DNA of 64,000 bases from contig OZ038423.1 in assembly GCA_964036155.1 (NCBI GenBank), positions 56,187,249-56,251,248 of the forward strand. Reading direction: 5' to 3'. Position 1 is the first letter of the stretch. Each line of letters begins with the position of its first letter. Positions 35,701 through 51,100 of the stretch are shown in pieces. Made by a program: the position numbers and the translations under genes. Origin of the DNA: Diploscapter coronatus (taxonomy: Eukaryota > Nematoda > Chromadorea > Rhabditida > Rhabditidae). The notes under the pieces are model-generated. The model was given only the letters and a program-made list of their open reading frames with translations, was not told where the DNA came from and did no database searches.

Positions 35701-36089
35701 ATTTTCGATCATTTATGCATTTCTGATGAAAAATTAAAAGTGAGCATCGGAACGTCTGAACTCTGTTTCTATCGTCCGAAAATGGTTTTGGTGAGCTGTA
35801 ATTTACTGCGCGTGCGATAATTAAGGTCTTATTTTCATAACTATACGAAAACATTCTACTCATTTCAAATTGTCGTCATATTTTTTCCACTTATTTATTA
35901 CTCATTACTAAATTTTGCGTATTTCGTGCTTTATTTGCAGCGATTTGAAATAATTCCACTTATAGAGGAGAGAATTTACATTCTGCATCAATATTTATTC
36001 GTTTTTCCTTTCCATTTCAGTTTTCTGCGAGTCTGCAGATTTTCTTGCCGATTCTCACGCAAGAAAACCACATCCTTATGCTGACGCAC

Positions 36090-36156
<67 letters not shown>

Positions 36157-39100
36157 GTGTGTGTGTGTATGTGTGAATAAATGAATGTCTTATAAACAGA
36201 GAAAAAGAAAATATATAAGGAAAGAGTAATTATAGATAAAAAAAAATTGATGTCTTGGTGATACATAATTAATTTAGGCGTAAGAGGCAGTCAAATTTTT
36301 AAGATTATATTATTCGTCTAAGACAAAGCTGGTCTTCACCAATTAAAACTAATTTTGCTAGAATGAAGAAAGTGCGTGACTTTTAGAGACCACAAAGAAT
36401 CAAACATAGAATTATTCGAATAATGCATCGGTAGGTTTTGGTTGCGCGCGGGGCGCCTCCATATTCAGGGAATATTCGTCTCAAATTTCGCATTTTTTAT
36501 TTCTCGCGCTTTTTCTCAAACTCTTCCCTCTATAATATTTCCATACTATTTCTCCTTTCAGTCTCTTTTTCTCTCTCATTTGCCCTAATATTTCCCTTTT
36601 CTTTGCCACTTTGCCAAATCCATTATGATTAGGCAGCACCAAATATCGACTATCCTTTTTCTCTAGGACTAAACCTAAAATGGTGAAAATGTTCGTGGTT
36701 TGCAAAGCAGAGGGACCATATTTCTGAGACCTAAAACTGATATAGACCAGCTGGTTGTTTCTTCTATGCGTCATCATATAAAAGGAAATTAAGAATTGTC
36801 ATACTTTATCATATGAGCAATATAGTTGAAGAATAGTTGGATATGTCAGCCGGTTTTAGCGATATATTTTTCACATGCGGTTAGATTTGTTATCGAAATA
36901 GCCGTTTTCGAGTTATTGGTAGCCTCCATAAAGTGCGTTTGAAAATTAACAAATTAACGATAGGAAGAATGAACGCATGAACGAGACAATCTACATACAT
37001 TTTCAAATAAATTGAGTTGAGCAAATTATTGAGCAATTTATGCTCTTTAATCGGATACAAAAATTTAATCTATCATGTTTTTTTCTGCAACGAAGTGTTT
37101 ATTTCTCAATAAATACTACATTTTTAGCAATCTAAATTTTCTAAGGAATGAGCAACTATGATTTATAAATGAAGATCAGCTTTCAGTAGTTTAACTTTGT
37201 CAGAATAGCTCTGATCTTCGCAATAAAATTTTGCATTTACACACAAATTTGAATTCAAGAGCACTTTTGAGTATGCTTCAAAATGACACAAATTTAGAAT
37301 AAATTTTTCGAACTTCAACGTAAGGAGCAAAGCAACGATGGAAACGAATAAAAAACCTATGCGATTCACCAAAGAACTCTTGTGCGTAGTGAATTTTGCA
37401 ACAAAGTTTCATTATAAAATGTTCTCTGAGGCTTCCATTGACGTAAAACCTGACCTACGACTAAAATATTTTTTCTATTCAATGGCTTTGTCCAAATACT
37501 CTGCGCACACAACTTGGTCATTGTTCTGATTCGGAAAGGAAAGAAAAGCCGAGGATTTTCTTTCTCTAATTTCACACTATTTTCTAATATTTTCACTCTT
37601 TCTGCACTCCTCATTTTCCTATGCTACTATTTTACACTTTTTTTATTCTATCTTTCTTCATTCTTCTTAAGGCTTTCCTTGGCGCTGAATCGATTCTAAG
37701 ATCTTTTCTCTGGGCTCTATTATTTTTGAAATACTATTTCTCCACTATCTATCCAAAAATGGAAATAGCTTTGGAAAAGAAGAATTTTTTCTCAATAAAA
37801 TAAACCTTCTTTGCAGGTATATAATGGAGATAGATATAGGGAGTGCTGAGAGATAATGGGTTTTGAAGAGAGTGGGAAAGAAAGAAAAATAAGAGAAGTG
37901 CGAGTGTTCATTTATATTTTTTCATTCATTTTTTGAATAACTTTCTTCCTAAAATATATTTTCGAAAACAGTCAGCGGATATCAATTCTAAAGTGAGAGA
38001 AATGTGAAAATATATTATTTTATCTATTTTCGATTTACGGGTATACTCAGCGCTACCCGTAAATGGAAAGTTGGTATTGTAGATGACCGATAAGTTCATT
38101 TTTATCAATATCGATAGAGGAAATAATTGACAAGTGATTGTTGATAAAATCTCGTTAATTTGAATGAAAAAAAACAAAGAAAACGAAAGAAAGTAAAAAA
38201 GAATCGCTAAATGAACAAATGTCGTCAGAACATGCATTCAAAAACTCAAAAAAAGGAAAAGAAAGAAACGAACATATTTTATTTCGTTCCAATTTGTCGG
38301 TCATAGACAATAAAACCATATATTTCACATTTCTCCTATTCCTTAGAATTAATTTCCGTTGAACGTTTTCGAAAATATGTTTTTGGAAAAGTTATTCAAA
38401 AAATTAATGGAAAAATATAAATGAGCCCTCTGTGCATGAGATGAAGCATGAATGAGCATAGGGAAAGTTGTTCCTGGCTGATGCAAAAACGAGCGAACAA
38501 AACATCAAAAATAAGTGAACTTGCACGTCAGTTTGAGAAAGAACGATGCTAAAATAAGCGATTATTTTGGAAAATTGAAAATTTAGGAGGTTTAAAATTT
38601 TAATTTTTGATAAAGCAAATTACCGTGAAAAACAGTAATTAATAGTCGAGGAGAAAACTGACACTATGTTGAAATATATTTCATAAAAGTGATCTTGATT
38701 TATAAGAATTAGATAATAGCGCATTGGATGATAGGATATGTTTCAAGAAGTTCATGACTATGATGAACTGCTATTGAATGTAATAGTGATGATAAGTAAA
38801 TTCTAGCCTAAATAGATTTAAGCAAAACTTTTTAAAAAATTCGAAATTTCAGTACCGTGTCCCCGCGATTTGGTGGTTGAGAAGAAGCTCTCGCGCTCGG
38901 TGGTGGTTTCGTGGTCCCCGCCCGAGGAGTCGTTCGTGCCGATCAGTCAATACCACGTTTGCGTAGATGGGGCTGTTAGGGCCGTCGTGCCTGGGTCGTA
39001 CAAGGTTCAATATTTAGATCGTTTCAAATCAGACATAATTTGATGAAATGAGCATTTTAGTATGGATTAAAATATTCGGATTTTAACTAAATTTTCCTCT

Positions 39101-42100
39101 TTTGATGTTTCTTGGAAATAATATAATGAATAACAATCTCTTCATATGTGTTATTCCGATAAACTCATCAAAAATATTTATTTAGAGAATTGTATCTTGC
39201 AAATATTCTTGGATTTCATAGCAGATGTTTCATCTAAACATTCATATATATATTGAAAAGTCATATTGCTTCGGTTAAATTAAGTGAAAGTTCGTGTGTT
39301 GAAAAATATGGAGAAATTGCGTATCACTCTTTTCATTGTCCCCCGCTGACTCTTCTTTCTCTGCACTCTAGCCTCCCTTTTGCGCATAGTCGTGACGCAC
39401 ATTTCTCTCAACGGCACTCTTTAGCACACGAACTGTCACTTCATTTGACCGATACAATATTGTTATGTCCAAGAATCATCAATGAATCAATAAAAATCAA
39501 AAACCTACTGAAATCTGATTTTATTATTTTAGTGCCGCGCTCTGGTAGAAGACGTTGATCTGGATCGATCTATAAATCTGTCGGTTCGAGCTGTGACCGA
39601 ACAGGGGCACTCTCCAGATGCGGCTTGCACAATTGCACTGGGAAATGGTTAGTGATACTTTAACTGTTATATGACTAAATGGCGGTAGTTTCTTCAATAA
39701 TTCGCGATATTTTACTATATAACTCAAGATTTTCGATATATTGAAGATCATTTGCCTCCCCCTTGTCTTTTTATCTTTTCGTACTTTCTCACAGAGATCC
39801 TCTCAAAGATGTGTAATTAATGCTCGTTAGAATTCCTAATTTTGCCTCTAATATTCGCTTTTTCTCTCTACCTTCCCAAAAATATTCGTCATCTCTCCTA
39901 TTTCCCATAAAGTACGGTAACCGTTGTCTCTTCAAAAAAACCCTATTATGCTTTTCTCCCCCTTTGCCTTGCACGCATTTTACACTCTTTATAAGGGGGT
40001 AAATGACGTAGTGACCATGTAATGAAATGGAAAGTTTTTTATGGCTTCATCGTAATCTGAACTTTAACATATACACAGGGAGAAGTTTTATATATAAATA
40101 ATACGAAATAATATTTAGATGCCCAAGTAGCGCCCCAACAATTGCGAGTTTGGGCAGTGACTCCAGTGGCGGCGTGCGTCAGATGGTACCCCTCCAATTC
40201 GAACGCCGAGCACATCATCTCACTAAACGCCATCAAAGTCGGCGTCTGTCCGCCTACTGTATTTCAGGTTTGGCTTTTCAAAGCTATTTTTAATCACAGA
40301 AACATTTAGTTTTTATATTTGTACTTTTGTCATTATTTCTGGGCGGTTAGAATTCCTGATTTGCATTTCAAGAGATCTCAAATCGATAAGTTCCACAAGA
40401 ATTTCGATAGCCAATGACCGATTGCTTGAGACGAAATAAACGATGCACAGATTCGAATATCTCAAGTGTGCATTGCGTAATTTCAAATGGTCGTCTATTC
40501 GTTGCAAACAAAGCGCAAATTTTCACGCATCTAATTTTGTTCCTTTTTAGGTTGTCGTAAGTAATCGGTCATTGACAATATATAGGTATTATTTTATAAG
40601 GACGAAAAATCATATTTATTTTCTCTCGATTTTTCGAAAACAAAGCTGATCCTCGTGATTTTAGGATTTTAGCGAAATCCTCCTGTTCTATTTTGCAGTA
40701 GGTGCCAATTATAGCCTTGCGCGAATGCTTTTTTGGGCTGGATTTGATGTTCGGAAAGATTGGCCGAGCATTTTGGGTTTGAGATTTTTATTGGTCTTTT
40801 CCTTTTATCTCTAATCTTTATTTTCTTCTCGTTCTCTTATTCTTGACTTATCTATAATTTTTCTTTTTCTTTCATTCCCTTAACTTTGCAATATCTCGAC
40901 CTTATATTTTCTCACCCCTTCCCGCATAGATATCCAAAGATGGTTAGCATCGATGAAGTTTCCTAACTCTTTCTCTCCTTGAATTTATTTATCCCTCATT
41001 TTACTTACATTTTTCTTTATCATTTCTCTCTTGAAGTAATTTATTATATCGTTTATTTGGATCTCTTACTTTCAATATCTAATAGCCTATGATTTTTCTT
41101 TGTCTCTCCCGTCTCTCCTCAATCTTCCCCATCTATATACTCACTACCTTCTAAGGAGTTGAGATCGTTTTGCCCACTCACCTAAATCAGTATGCCATTT
41201 TCTTTTTTCCAGGAAAAAATCGAATGAACATTATTTTCCTAACGAAAAACAGCGAGACAGAAAAAGCGGGAGCAGATATAAAGAAGTATAGAAACAGGGG
41301 CAGAGAGATGCCATTTTATCCGACTTTTAAGGGCCGAATTTCATATTTTATACCCAGGAACAAAACACGACTTTTCCAAGGGCAGTTTTAACTTCGAACG
41401 ACTTTTCCACGTCTGGAAATGAAAAAAAAACGCGTTTTAGTTTTCCAGCGATTATGAAGCTTCGATTATTTTCTGAAATTAACGTGAAATAATAGTCATT
41501 CGAGGAATTTTAAGATAACTATATATAACCATATTCTTCTCCGAGTCTTTGTTATTTAGAACTTCACTATTTTATAATTTTTCTAATCTTTAACTGAAAA
41601 TTTCCTGAATATTTCATATTCTGACAGAAACCTTGAATTCTAATTTTTCCTTCTATTGCTAAAAATTTAATCCTTTTCTATATCCGAACTTTAGTATTAG
41701 AACATTTTCCAAAAGAAAGGGCTCGTTTCTAGCCCTGAAAGACCATTAAAAGTGGGGGAGTCGATTCCAAAAATCCATAGGACGTCCGCTCTTTCGCCGC
41801 AATACCAGTGGGCTAATTCAATTGACGAGCGGGTGTTTTACGAGGTGTAACTTCGACTAATGACGTTGAGAGAAATATTCTAATTGTAAAGAATATCGTA
41901 TTTTCATTGACAACGCCATCATCTAGAGATAGTTAAATATTGGTTAGCTGGAGCTTATTCATTTACTTCATAAAGATCAGGTTGTTCTATATGAAAAGCT
42001 ATTTTAAATTCCCTTTGAATTTTAATATTTACTTGAAACATACACTAAGTCTACATACTTTTGCACGTCAAAATGACCTATTTGCTCAACATCTTTCTTC

Positions 42101-45100
42101 AATTTTGGCACGACTTCTAAAAATACTCATATCTAACGATGCATTTTCCTAAAATAAAGGATTAGAAACCCTTTCTGAAAAAGGAGAAGAATTTTTATTT
42201 CAATCTCTAATCCGAACACTCTCAGTATATATTCATAGGCATGTCCACAAGATTTTCGAGAGATAACGAAAAATTGCCTTTCTAATGATAAGAATAGGAA
42301 AAGAATACTGGCTGGAATATTTTCCTCAAGATTTTTCGCCGCAAAGATAATAAGTTCGCTTGAATAGACGAGGGGCTACCCTCTGCAAAAATAAAGGCTT
42401 TCGTCAGAGGCTGCCTCGGGGAAATATTTAGAAACTTACTTGGTACACCCCACTTTAGTTTCCATTTCTCCGCAATTTCGTCGAAAAATCGCGAATTTTC
42501 GGAAATCCAAGCTCTATTTTACAATTCAAATTCTGAAATTTCGTATTTATGGAATGTAAATCAAAATTCCGATATGTTTCGGGTGGTAATTTATGAGCTG
42601 ATGAAGACATATTTCATAACGCTGGCGTTCAAATTTGAGGTTTACTCAAGGTTTTACTTTTCTGCATCTTTTTCCTCTCAAATCTCCATGCTCTTTAGCA
42701 TCTATCATATTTCTTGTTATGGGTATGTTCGGTTTTTGAGGTGGGAGCGCTCTAGAACCCTATTCCTTCTAGGGTAGTCATTTCTGAGTGCTTCCTTATA
42801 CTCGGGTTTCATAGATGTTCTCTATCCTCCACATCTTGAATATGAATATTCCACCTTCAAATAAGCGTTAGCCATTTCATAATCCTTAAGTTTCTGATTC
42901 ATTTCACTTTAGCCTAATTTCTCTATGAATCATGGTTTTGAGTTTCTCTTTGATTTTTTAGCAACTGAACAGAATATTTCGTATCTATCGCTGTTAACAT
43001 ATGAACTATTTAAATGATATTTTTGAAACGCATCTTAAAATTCAGAATATTTTTCCTCTTAGAAATTCTAATTTGAAAAGGTTCAGGTCCAACTGCAAGG
43101 CCTCTGCCCGTCGACGATCTACCGAGTGTCGGTGCGAACGAAGCATCCCAAAGCCGTCTTGGAACAGCGGCCTGTCGAACGGTGTCTCGATTTCAAGACA
43201 TTGCCGAAAAGTAAGTATATTTTCATTTTTATTAACTAATTAAAATGTTATAGCTTTTCTTTTTTAATTCGGTCGTAATTTTTCATAATGTAACGCGCGA
43301 TATCGTCATTTTCCTATTGCCTTTCGTTTTAGTTATTTTATTTTGTAGGTTTCAAAATCTACGTATAAACCTTCTTAAGTTTTACAATAAGGTAATATTG
43401 AATCAAAATCAAGTTCGCTTTATCTTATGCTTATTCACCGCACATGCACTCTTTCATTCTTTTATGTTTTTTTTATTATTTTCTTTTCCCTCTCTTCTTA
43501 TTCTAATTAGTGGTTGTGTCTCTCGCTCGACTGCACTCTTTACGTAGTAGGCCCGCGGGCTCTAACTTTACTTTTCCTCCGTCTCACATCCTATCTAAAT
43601 TATGCAAACGATAGATGTATTGTTCTTGAAATTTTCGCTTTCAAAGTTCAGCAAATTGCACTTTCTCTATTAACATTAAATATTCCTCTAGCACGTATTC
43701 ATTTTGCAGTCTTTTCTTGTGAAAAATATGTTTAGTTTTCATATAGAACGGTACTTTATTTTAAAAATTAGCTGAATACCTATTAACTGGAATTAGTTTA
43801 AACATTTTAATTTATGAAACGATCTCGAAAACTTTATACACGAACGTATGCAGAAAGGTGTTTGGATATGAGGATGAGAGGGAATTTGAGAAGATTTGAT
43901 ACAAGATTATGAGAGAATGAGCTGATTTTTCTGTATTTTTAGCAGATTCACGCCTATCGAATGAAGGAGTTCGATACGTGTATTTCAATTTTTAGTTTAT
44001 TTGTAATTGCCTGTCAGAACTTTTATAAGCTTTGGGTTTTGGTTTGGAGGAAAGTAATAAGTTAGGCCGGTTGGTTGAAGATGAAGTTTGGTAATTTGGT
44101 TTGGGAATGGGTGAGATCAAGTTGATTATTTGAATTGAATGATTACTTGATGTAAGCTAATTTGGTTAGATCATTCAGATCAAAGGGATGACGTATTCAA
44201 ATTTCATCTGTCAAGAACGAGAGGTAAGATAGATTGATGGAGAATGGGGATTTAGTCTTCTCTATATTTATATTTTATTTTTGCCACAAAATATTAGCGA
44301 CTCATTAATTTGCTCTTTCCTTAGAATCTTGTGATTTCTCCAATTATTTTCATTAGCTCACTTAGTACGTAGCTCGTGGAAAATGCGCCTAAACGCTTCC
44401 CGGAAATTCCGACGCGATTATAAAATAATTACTCCTTTTTCCTAACTTAAGTTTTTTTTTTTTTTAAGATATTGATTTTTCTTATTCGGAATTTTGAATC
44501 AAAATGACGGGTATTCATTTAAAAAAAAACTAAAAAATGATGAATTTTCTGAGTCCAGGTGCAATTTCAGTTTTGTTCATGCAAAAAATGACATCATTTT
44601 AGCAACGTTTTAGTCACTTTGCTAACTAACGAGGGAATTACTTTTGGTATAATTTTCCCGCGAAATATCTCGAGCTGAATACGCAATTTCGCGTCGTTTG
44701 CCGCGTTTTTGTTTACTTTTCACGAACCTATTTTTGCTAACGCGATGACGCTCAATTTGGGTATTAGGTTAGTGGGCAAATGGAACATTTTTGCCCGCCT
44801 CAAGTAAACATCTATTTTCCTGGACCCATTGTTCTAATTTTAAGAATTTGATCTTACGACTTTTTCTTTTTTTTAATTTTGGAATATTCAGATTTAAACT
44901 GCAGTAAAATTAGGAAAAGAATTTGAGATTAAAAATGCATCCTTGAACTTATCAGCTCCATGAAAATTCAACAAAATCTGCTGTTTCATAGTAACCTGCC
45001 TAAAATTATGTTCATTTTGAATAGATCCATCGATATTCCGATCCTCTTTCACCATCTATCTTTCAATGCACAACAAGACATTTTCTGCATTTCAAATTCA

Positions 45101-48100
45101 CTTCTGCACAATTTTTAGTCATTCCTTTTGATTTTTCGATCTGAGAATTTTGTTTTAAAGTCCTATTCTAGTGATGAGACATAGACTCCTAAAAATGTCT
45201 GGAACATATATTTTTAGTCGAATATTTTTTGGCAAAATTCTGAATGGGGTTAACGTCGCGCCTAATTTTGATTGCAGAGGACGTAAATTCCGTCTCCTTT
45301 TGTGGGGAGGGTTTTACACTTTTCATGGGCACTTTTTCGCAATTTTTTGCCTCTGAAAAGGGCTGATTTTGAATGCATTGACTGTGAGAAAACGTGTGCG
45401 CAAAACGCTTAGGCTGTACTGAATTCTAGGGACCAAATTCGGATTTTTAAAATGAAATTGTATTTTTGCAAATAATTTAGCCATCTCAAAAAAAAACTAT
45501 TTTAGTTTATATTATTTAACGTACCAGATCTTCATTGCACGATAGATATCATTATGTGGAAAACTTCCATACCACTAAAAATTTTTTTGAAACATTAAAT
45601 CCAAGTTAAAAATTTTCCCAGACTGACTTCTTTCTGTTATTCAAATCGTATTTTTAAAATTTTTTTGATAATCGAATGAGCTTATCTTGATGAGATAATT
45701 CCCACATGATTTTGGAGAAATAACGGATTAGTAAAACTCCAAATTTTTACGTAAAAAATGCGATTACGCATGGGGTAAAAAGCGCCAAGCGTGATGATTC
45801 TTTGCATTAGATTAATCCCTAAATTGACTAGCCCACACAAATCCGAGCAGCGTCTGGAGATCCAGAATTTTTCCCGAACTTAATCTCAGACTAGATCTGG
45901 TTTTTCAGGAGGTGGAAAATTTTATCATCATTATTATGATTTTAAGCTCATCTACATTATGCTAATTTGTACCTATCTTAAGTGACTGGTTTACAAAATT
46001 TATTCATAACGCAGAATGTTCGATGGAACGTCTTCAAATCTGATGGCTTCTGGTACCATTTCATCGAAACATTTCTAAAACCCCTTTTATTGGTTCCGTA
46101 AAATTTCATGGAATTTTTCTTGCAACATTTCTAAAGAACCCATTTCGTATCTAAATTTACGAAATCCCTGGCCACTGATTTTTTCTGTATTTCCCTTTCT
46201 GGGAAAACGAAACCTCTATTCTTTTCTCGATTCTTTTTTTTTCTTATGAATATTTCTGTGTAAGTTGAGTGCTTTGAGTGCATTGCTAAGGAGCTTTTGT
46301 TAGAGAGCCAGAAAAAGTCCACTTCTGCATGGTTAAGGATAGTCGGTGGAAAAACAACTCGGATATGTATGACTCCCACGACAAGTGATTTTTGTACCTA
46401 CTTTATTGGAAGTAAGAGATACCCAATAAGAATACTTTTCTCTAGATGATTATGAAATTTCTCTCATCTTATGCTTAATGATAGCTTATGAAACCCGGTT
46501 TGAATATATTTCATAACTTTTTTCTTGGGAGAAAATTACTTTTCTTCTTTTCTTGAGTGCACATGCACCGACTTCTTCAATTTTTCGGTTTCTATGGAAA
46601 GACTAAACGCCCGAAAATTTTCGGTTAGCACTCAATAGATTTTTCGAGAGGCTAAAATGAAAAAAAAAACTGTTCATCTGAATAACAAAATTCAACAATT
46701 GAAATGAGTAGGTTCAAGTTTCAACAGTCTATTAGGTTTTTTCATTATAAATGTTGAAATTACTGATATAATCAGGTTTTTATCGTAATTATTTTCTCTG
46801 GTATATCCTAAATACGAAAAAAAAAATTTCTGACAATATTGTCAATGGCCGATTACTTGAGACGGAGGAAATGAGACGTAATTTTGATCACAGGAATTAG
46901 CACGCTGTTTGCAGCAGATTGTACTCTATTAATCATATTCAAGGAATGAGTCAGACAACTATTTGTAAATACGCAATACATATTTTGCATATTCGAATTT
47001 GTGCATCATTTACTTCGTCTCAAGTAGTCGGTCATTGGCAATATAATATCGAAAATTTTTACTGCACCTGCATAATAACTCGGCTAAAATTGGAGTTTCC
47101 CACACAATTGGTCGAAAATCGAATTTTGTATTCATGCCGGGATTGCAGAAAATGTATGCGCGTTTCTTACGTCTTTTGTGAAAAATAGAGATCTCTAAAT
47201 TTTGTCATTACCGCCTGAAATATCGAGATTTTTTAATTTTGCAGAAATCTCGGCAAGTTTTATTTAGATCTATTGAGATGTTAATCCTTTCATTACTCGT
47301 TTCAATCTCCATTTTAGATTACGGTATTTTTAAATTAGCTGAAAATTTAATTCGAAATACGAAGTCACAAATATTTTCACCTAACCTAAACTACACTCTA
47401 ATTACCAACTTTTGTGTTGGCTTTTTCGCTCGAATTTCATATTAATAATGAGTTTGTTTTTCTTTCTTCTTTCTCTAAATCTTTCATATACTATTTCCTT
47501 TTTCAGCTTCTTTTTCTCTCATTTTCAATGCTATTTTTTACTTCCTTGAGACTCTCTTTAACTCTAACATTTTGCATTGTTTGGTGTTGAAGCTTGTTGC
47601 CAAGGCAGACGGACCTCAAATTCTTCTGCTTTAGGACAAACTTATTTTCCCTTTCGTCTCTCAATTCTCCGCAATATTTTCATTGCTTTTTTCTCTATTT
47701 AATAATGCTACTTCCCGTGTTTTGTCTAATCTGAATTATTTATTCCATTATCTGTCATCTTCCACCATGCATCTGATGGTGCATTTTTAATAGCGCCGTC
47801 AGTTTTTCTTGGAGCCTTTTTCTTTAATTTCATATGTTTTGCCAGATGAAAATTGGTATTCGGAAAAGATATCTTTATTTTTAACCTCAAATTTTTAGCG
47901 ATTTAACTAAATGATAATGAATATTATATAAAATCACCTCTAGGGTAATATTTTAATTTAAATCGATGTTCGCTTATATTTTTATCTTTCGAAACCTCAA
48001 TAGATTTAGATCCTTATATTCTCCAATGGGCTTTATTATTTCGCTTCTGGAATTTCTCCATCCTTCCTTTTTTCCTGCTTCCACTCATATTTCATGCGCC

Positions 48101-51100
48101 AAGCTTCCCCCGCTTCGCGCTATGCTTATTAGTGCGCGTAATCACAATACTACACATGGAAATTTACGACCATCTTTCTTTTACGTTCGATTTATTAGTT
48201 GTTAAATAAACCATGTGATATAGTTGCACTTTCAGGCTAATTAATGAAACTATAGTACGGCAATACAACGAAGTAATACGCTCATTAAAAAGTTGTACGA
48301 ATAATAGTGGATAGAATTCACTATTATTTCCATTAGCTTCTATTGTACTACCTTTATTAATGAACATATTACTTGATCGTACAACTATACTAATTTCACA
48401 ATTTCTAACTTTACACGAAATTTATTAGTAATAAAGTCCCGTGCCATGACTGCAATATTCCAATATACTAATTTCAGTCGGACTCCCGGACCCACCCACT
48501 GGAGTACAAGTCGAACTTGGACCGCAACCAGGCACTTTGCTAGTCTCTTGGCAGTCCGTCACCAACCAACCTAAACCACCGAGCAGGTTCGATGCTTAAT
48601 TATCAGCCATTACTTTGATTTAGTTGAGCAAACATTTCCTAGTCATAAATCAACATGGCGTTAAATGTTCATCATTTGACAGTACATTGAAACCCATCTG
48701 AACTATATTCTGAAACTACAATTCAATTTCAGAGCCGCCGTCCACTCGTATTTGATATACGCGGACGGTAAGAATATCGCGCAGGTTCCTAACGCGACAG
48801 GTAATTCCTTGTTTAAAATTTCGATCTTACCCTTGGAACAGTTCTTTTGCGAACGGTCGTACTCTCTTTCACTTTCCACTTTTCTTATCCTTACTCTCTT
48901 CTGCATTTTTAACTAGAGTCCGTAACAGTAATCAAATAATGACTTATTATTCCCTGAATTTAGCTGATCACGCCCTCCTTCGGTTAGCGGATCTCTCGGA
49001 CGACCCACCAATTTTCATCACTGTTCGGACGCGAACGCGGGAAGGCTCTGTGTCAGCGGACTCGAACGTCGCCCGCGTGCCTCGAGGCTCGTACCAGTCA
49101 CAGCCGGGCAGCACATCGACTGCAGCAGCTCTGATCGACCCAGCTACAGGCCAGATCCTGCATCAACAGCAACAGCCCCTGCCTCTATTCGACATGACTT
49201 CCTCCTATCCGTCATACGCCAATCACGCCACTTACTCTCAACTGCCTAACGCTTTCAATGCTCAAGTCAGTTTATTTTTGGCTATTTATCAATTTATGGC
49301 AAACTGTTAATTCGTTACTTCGTAACCTACAAAATAGTACGAGGAAAGATCTATTCCTACTTCGGTCTATGCCCTAAATATGGGTAAAGAGATAACGAAT
49401 TATCCAAAAGTCTCAATTTATAAACTATGATATCATGACGTGAGATATAAATGAAATAAAACGCGAATATTATTTTCATACCGTACTGTATGTCATAATG
49501 TTATAGGGTTTAGAAGTTTTTCTATGTTTTTAATATTGGTTACCAGCAAACGTCTCTTCTAAGTTGTATTCATAGTTATTTGAAACTTGCATTGTTAAAT
49601 CTTACTAGTCTCAATGGATAGGTTATTGTTTTTCATGAATCTTATTAACTGAAATTATCAAAAGGTCGGTTAATTATAAAAAAAATCCAAATTTCAGACG
49701 GGTCCCTTATCAGGCCCCCTTCCTTCTGCACCATACACTGCACCTCCAGCCCTGATCGGAGCGACAGGTGCCCCTCTGCTATCTGCAACGTTCCAACAAC
49801 CCGCCCCAATCACTGCCTACACTGCCAACGTGCTCCAGCCGCAATCCACTGCGGCCGCACCCTACGGCCAATTCGACAGAACCGCTGCTGCGGCCGCCGC
49901 CGCAGTGCAAAATCAGGCAGCAGTCCTCTCCGCCCAGGCTGCTGCACTTCAGCAACAGGTTGGAATTCCTATACCTTAAAAATTAAATCACAAATTTGAT
50001 GACTTTTTACATTGCTCTAGGTGATTCCGAAAAATATTTTGAACAATTCACAAATCCGAATAACTTTTCTTGAAGGACACACTTGTTTTTTATGTGAGCT
50101 AAAGAAGAATCAAATACTCGTATGTGGAAAATGAACAAGATTTATGAATTTTTGAAACCAACTATATTATTTTCAGCAACAACACTTGCTTCTGCAACAA
50201 GCGTCATTGCCTGGCGTAAATCAGCCGACGTTACAAGGCACACTTTCGAAGGTACTATGATCATTTCATAGAATATAAAGTTTAAATAATATGATGCAAT
50301 TTTCTGTGATATAATTTTACTAGCATTACTTAATTTCTAAATTTATCTAAATGATGTAATAGCTAAATTGTCGCAATTTTCATTGATCAGTTAATGAGTC
50401 ACAATTTAACATGCGCATAAACAAGTTTACTTTCGTCAAACAGAAATAGGCTCAAATTGCGAAAAACTCGCTTTTCCTCACTAATTTCTCCCGAGTTAAT
50501 TGGCCAAATGTGAGGGCGGAGCGTCGGTTTTCTTGCATTAACAATGAATTTAATTTACGATATTCTAAGGGATTTTTTTTCGAGATCTTATTTTTAAGAT
50601 TTTTCAATTGATGCACCAAATATTTCCATAACTTATAATTTAATTTACTCTCATCTAAATCTAATCACCATGCTCTTATCATGTCTATTTGTCGAGATTA
50701 GAAAATGTCCTACAAAGTAATATATTGAATTTAAACATAAAATTTAGTGGAAAACTCCATCAATGCTAAGTCAGTACTATACATTTCATCCGCGGCTGTT
50801 GAGAGCTGAGCCGTCAGGAGTCGAAGACACAAGACCATCGGTTTTAGAAATGGAAAATAAGTGAGTTTTTTTTCGATGATATCGAAATGTTGTGCGGTAA
50901 AATTTTGAAGGCATTTCTTTCTGAAACCAAGCTTATCTTTATGATGTATTTCTAATATCAGCAAGGGAGATCTTTCATATCAATATTGAGAAAAAATACT
51001 CTGAAGTAGATGAATTTTGAAGCCTAAAAGTACTCCATTCTTGAGAAATCAAGAAATATCAGAGATCCCGAACGTTTTCCAAATCAATATATGAGTGTAT

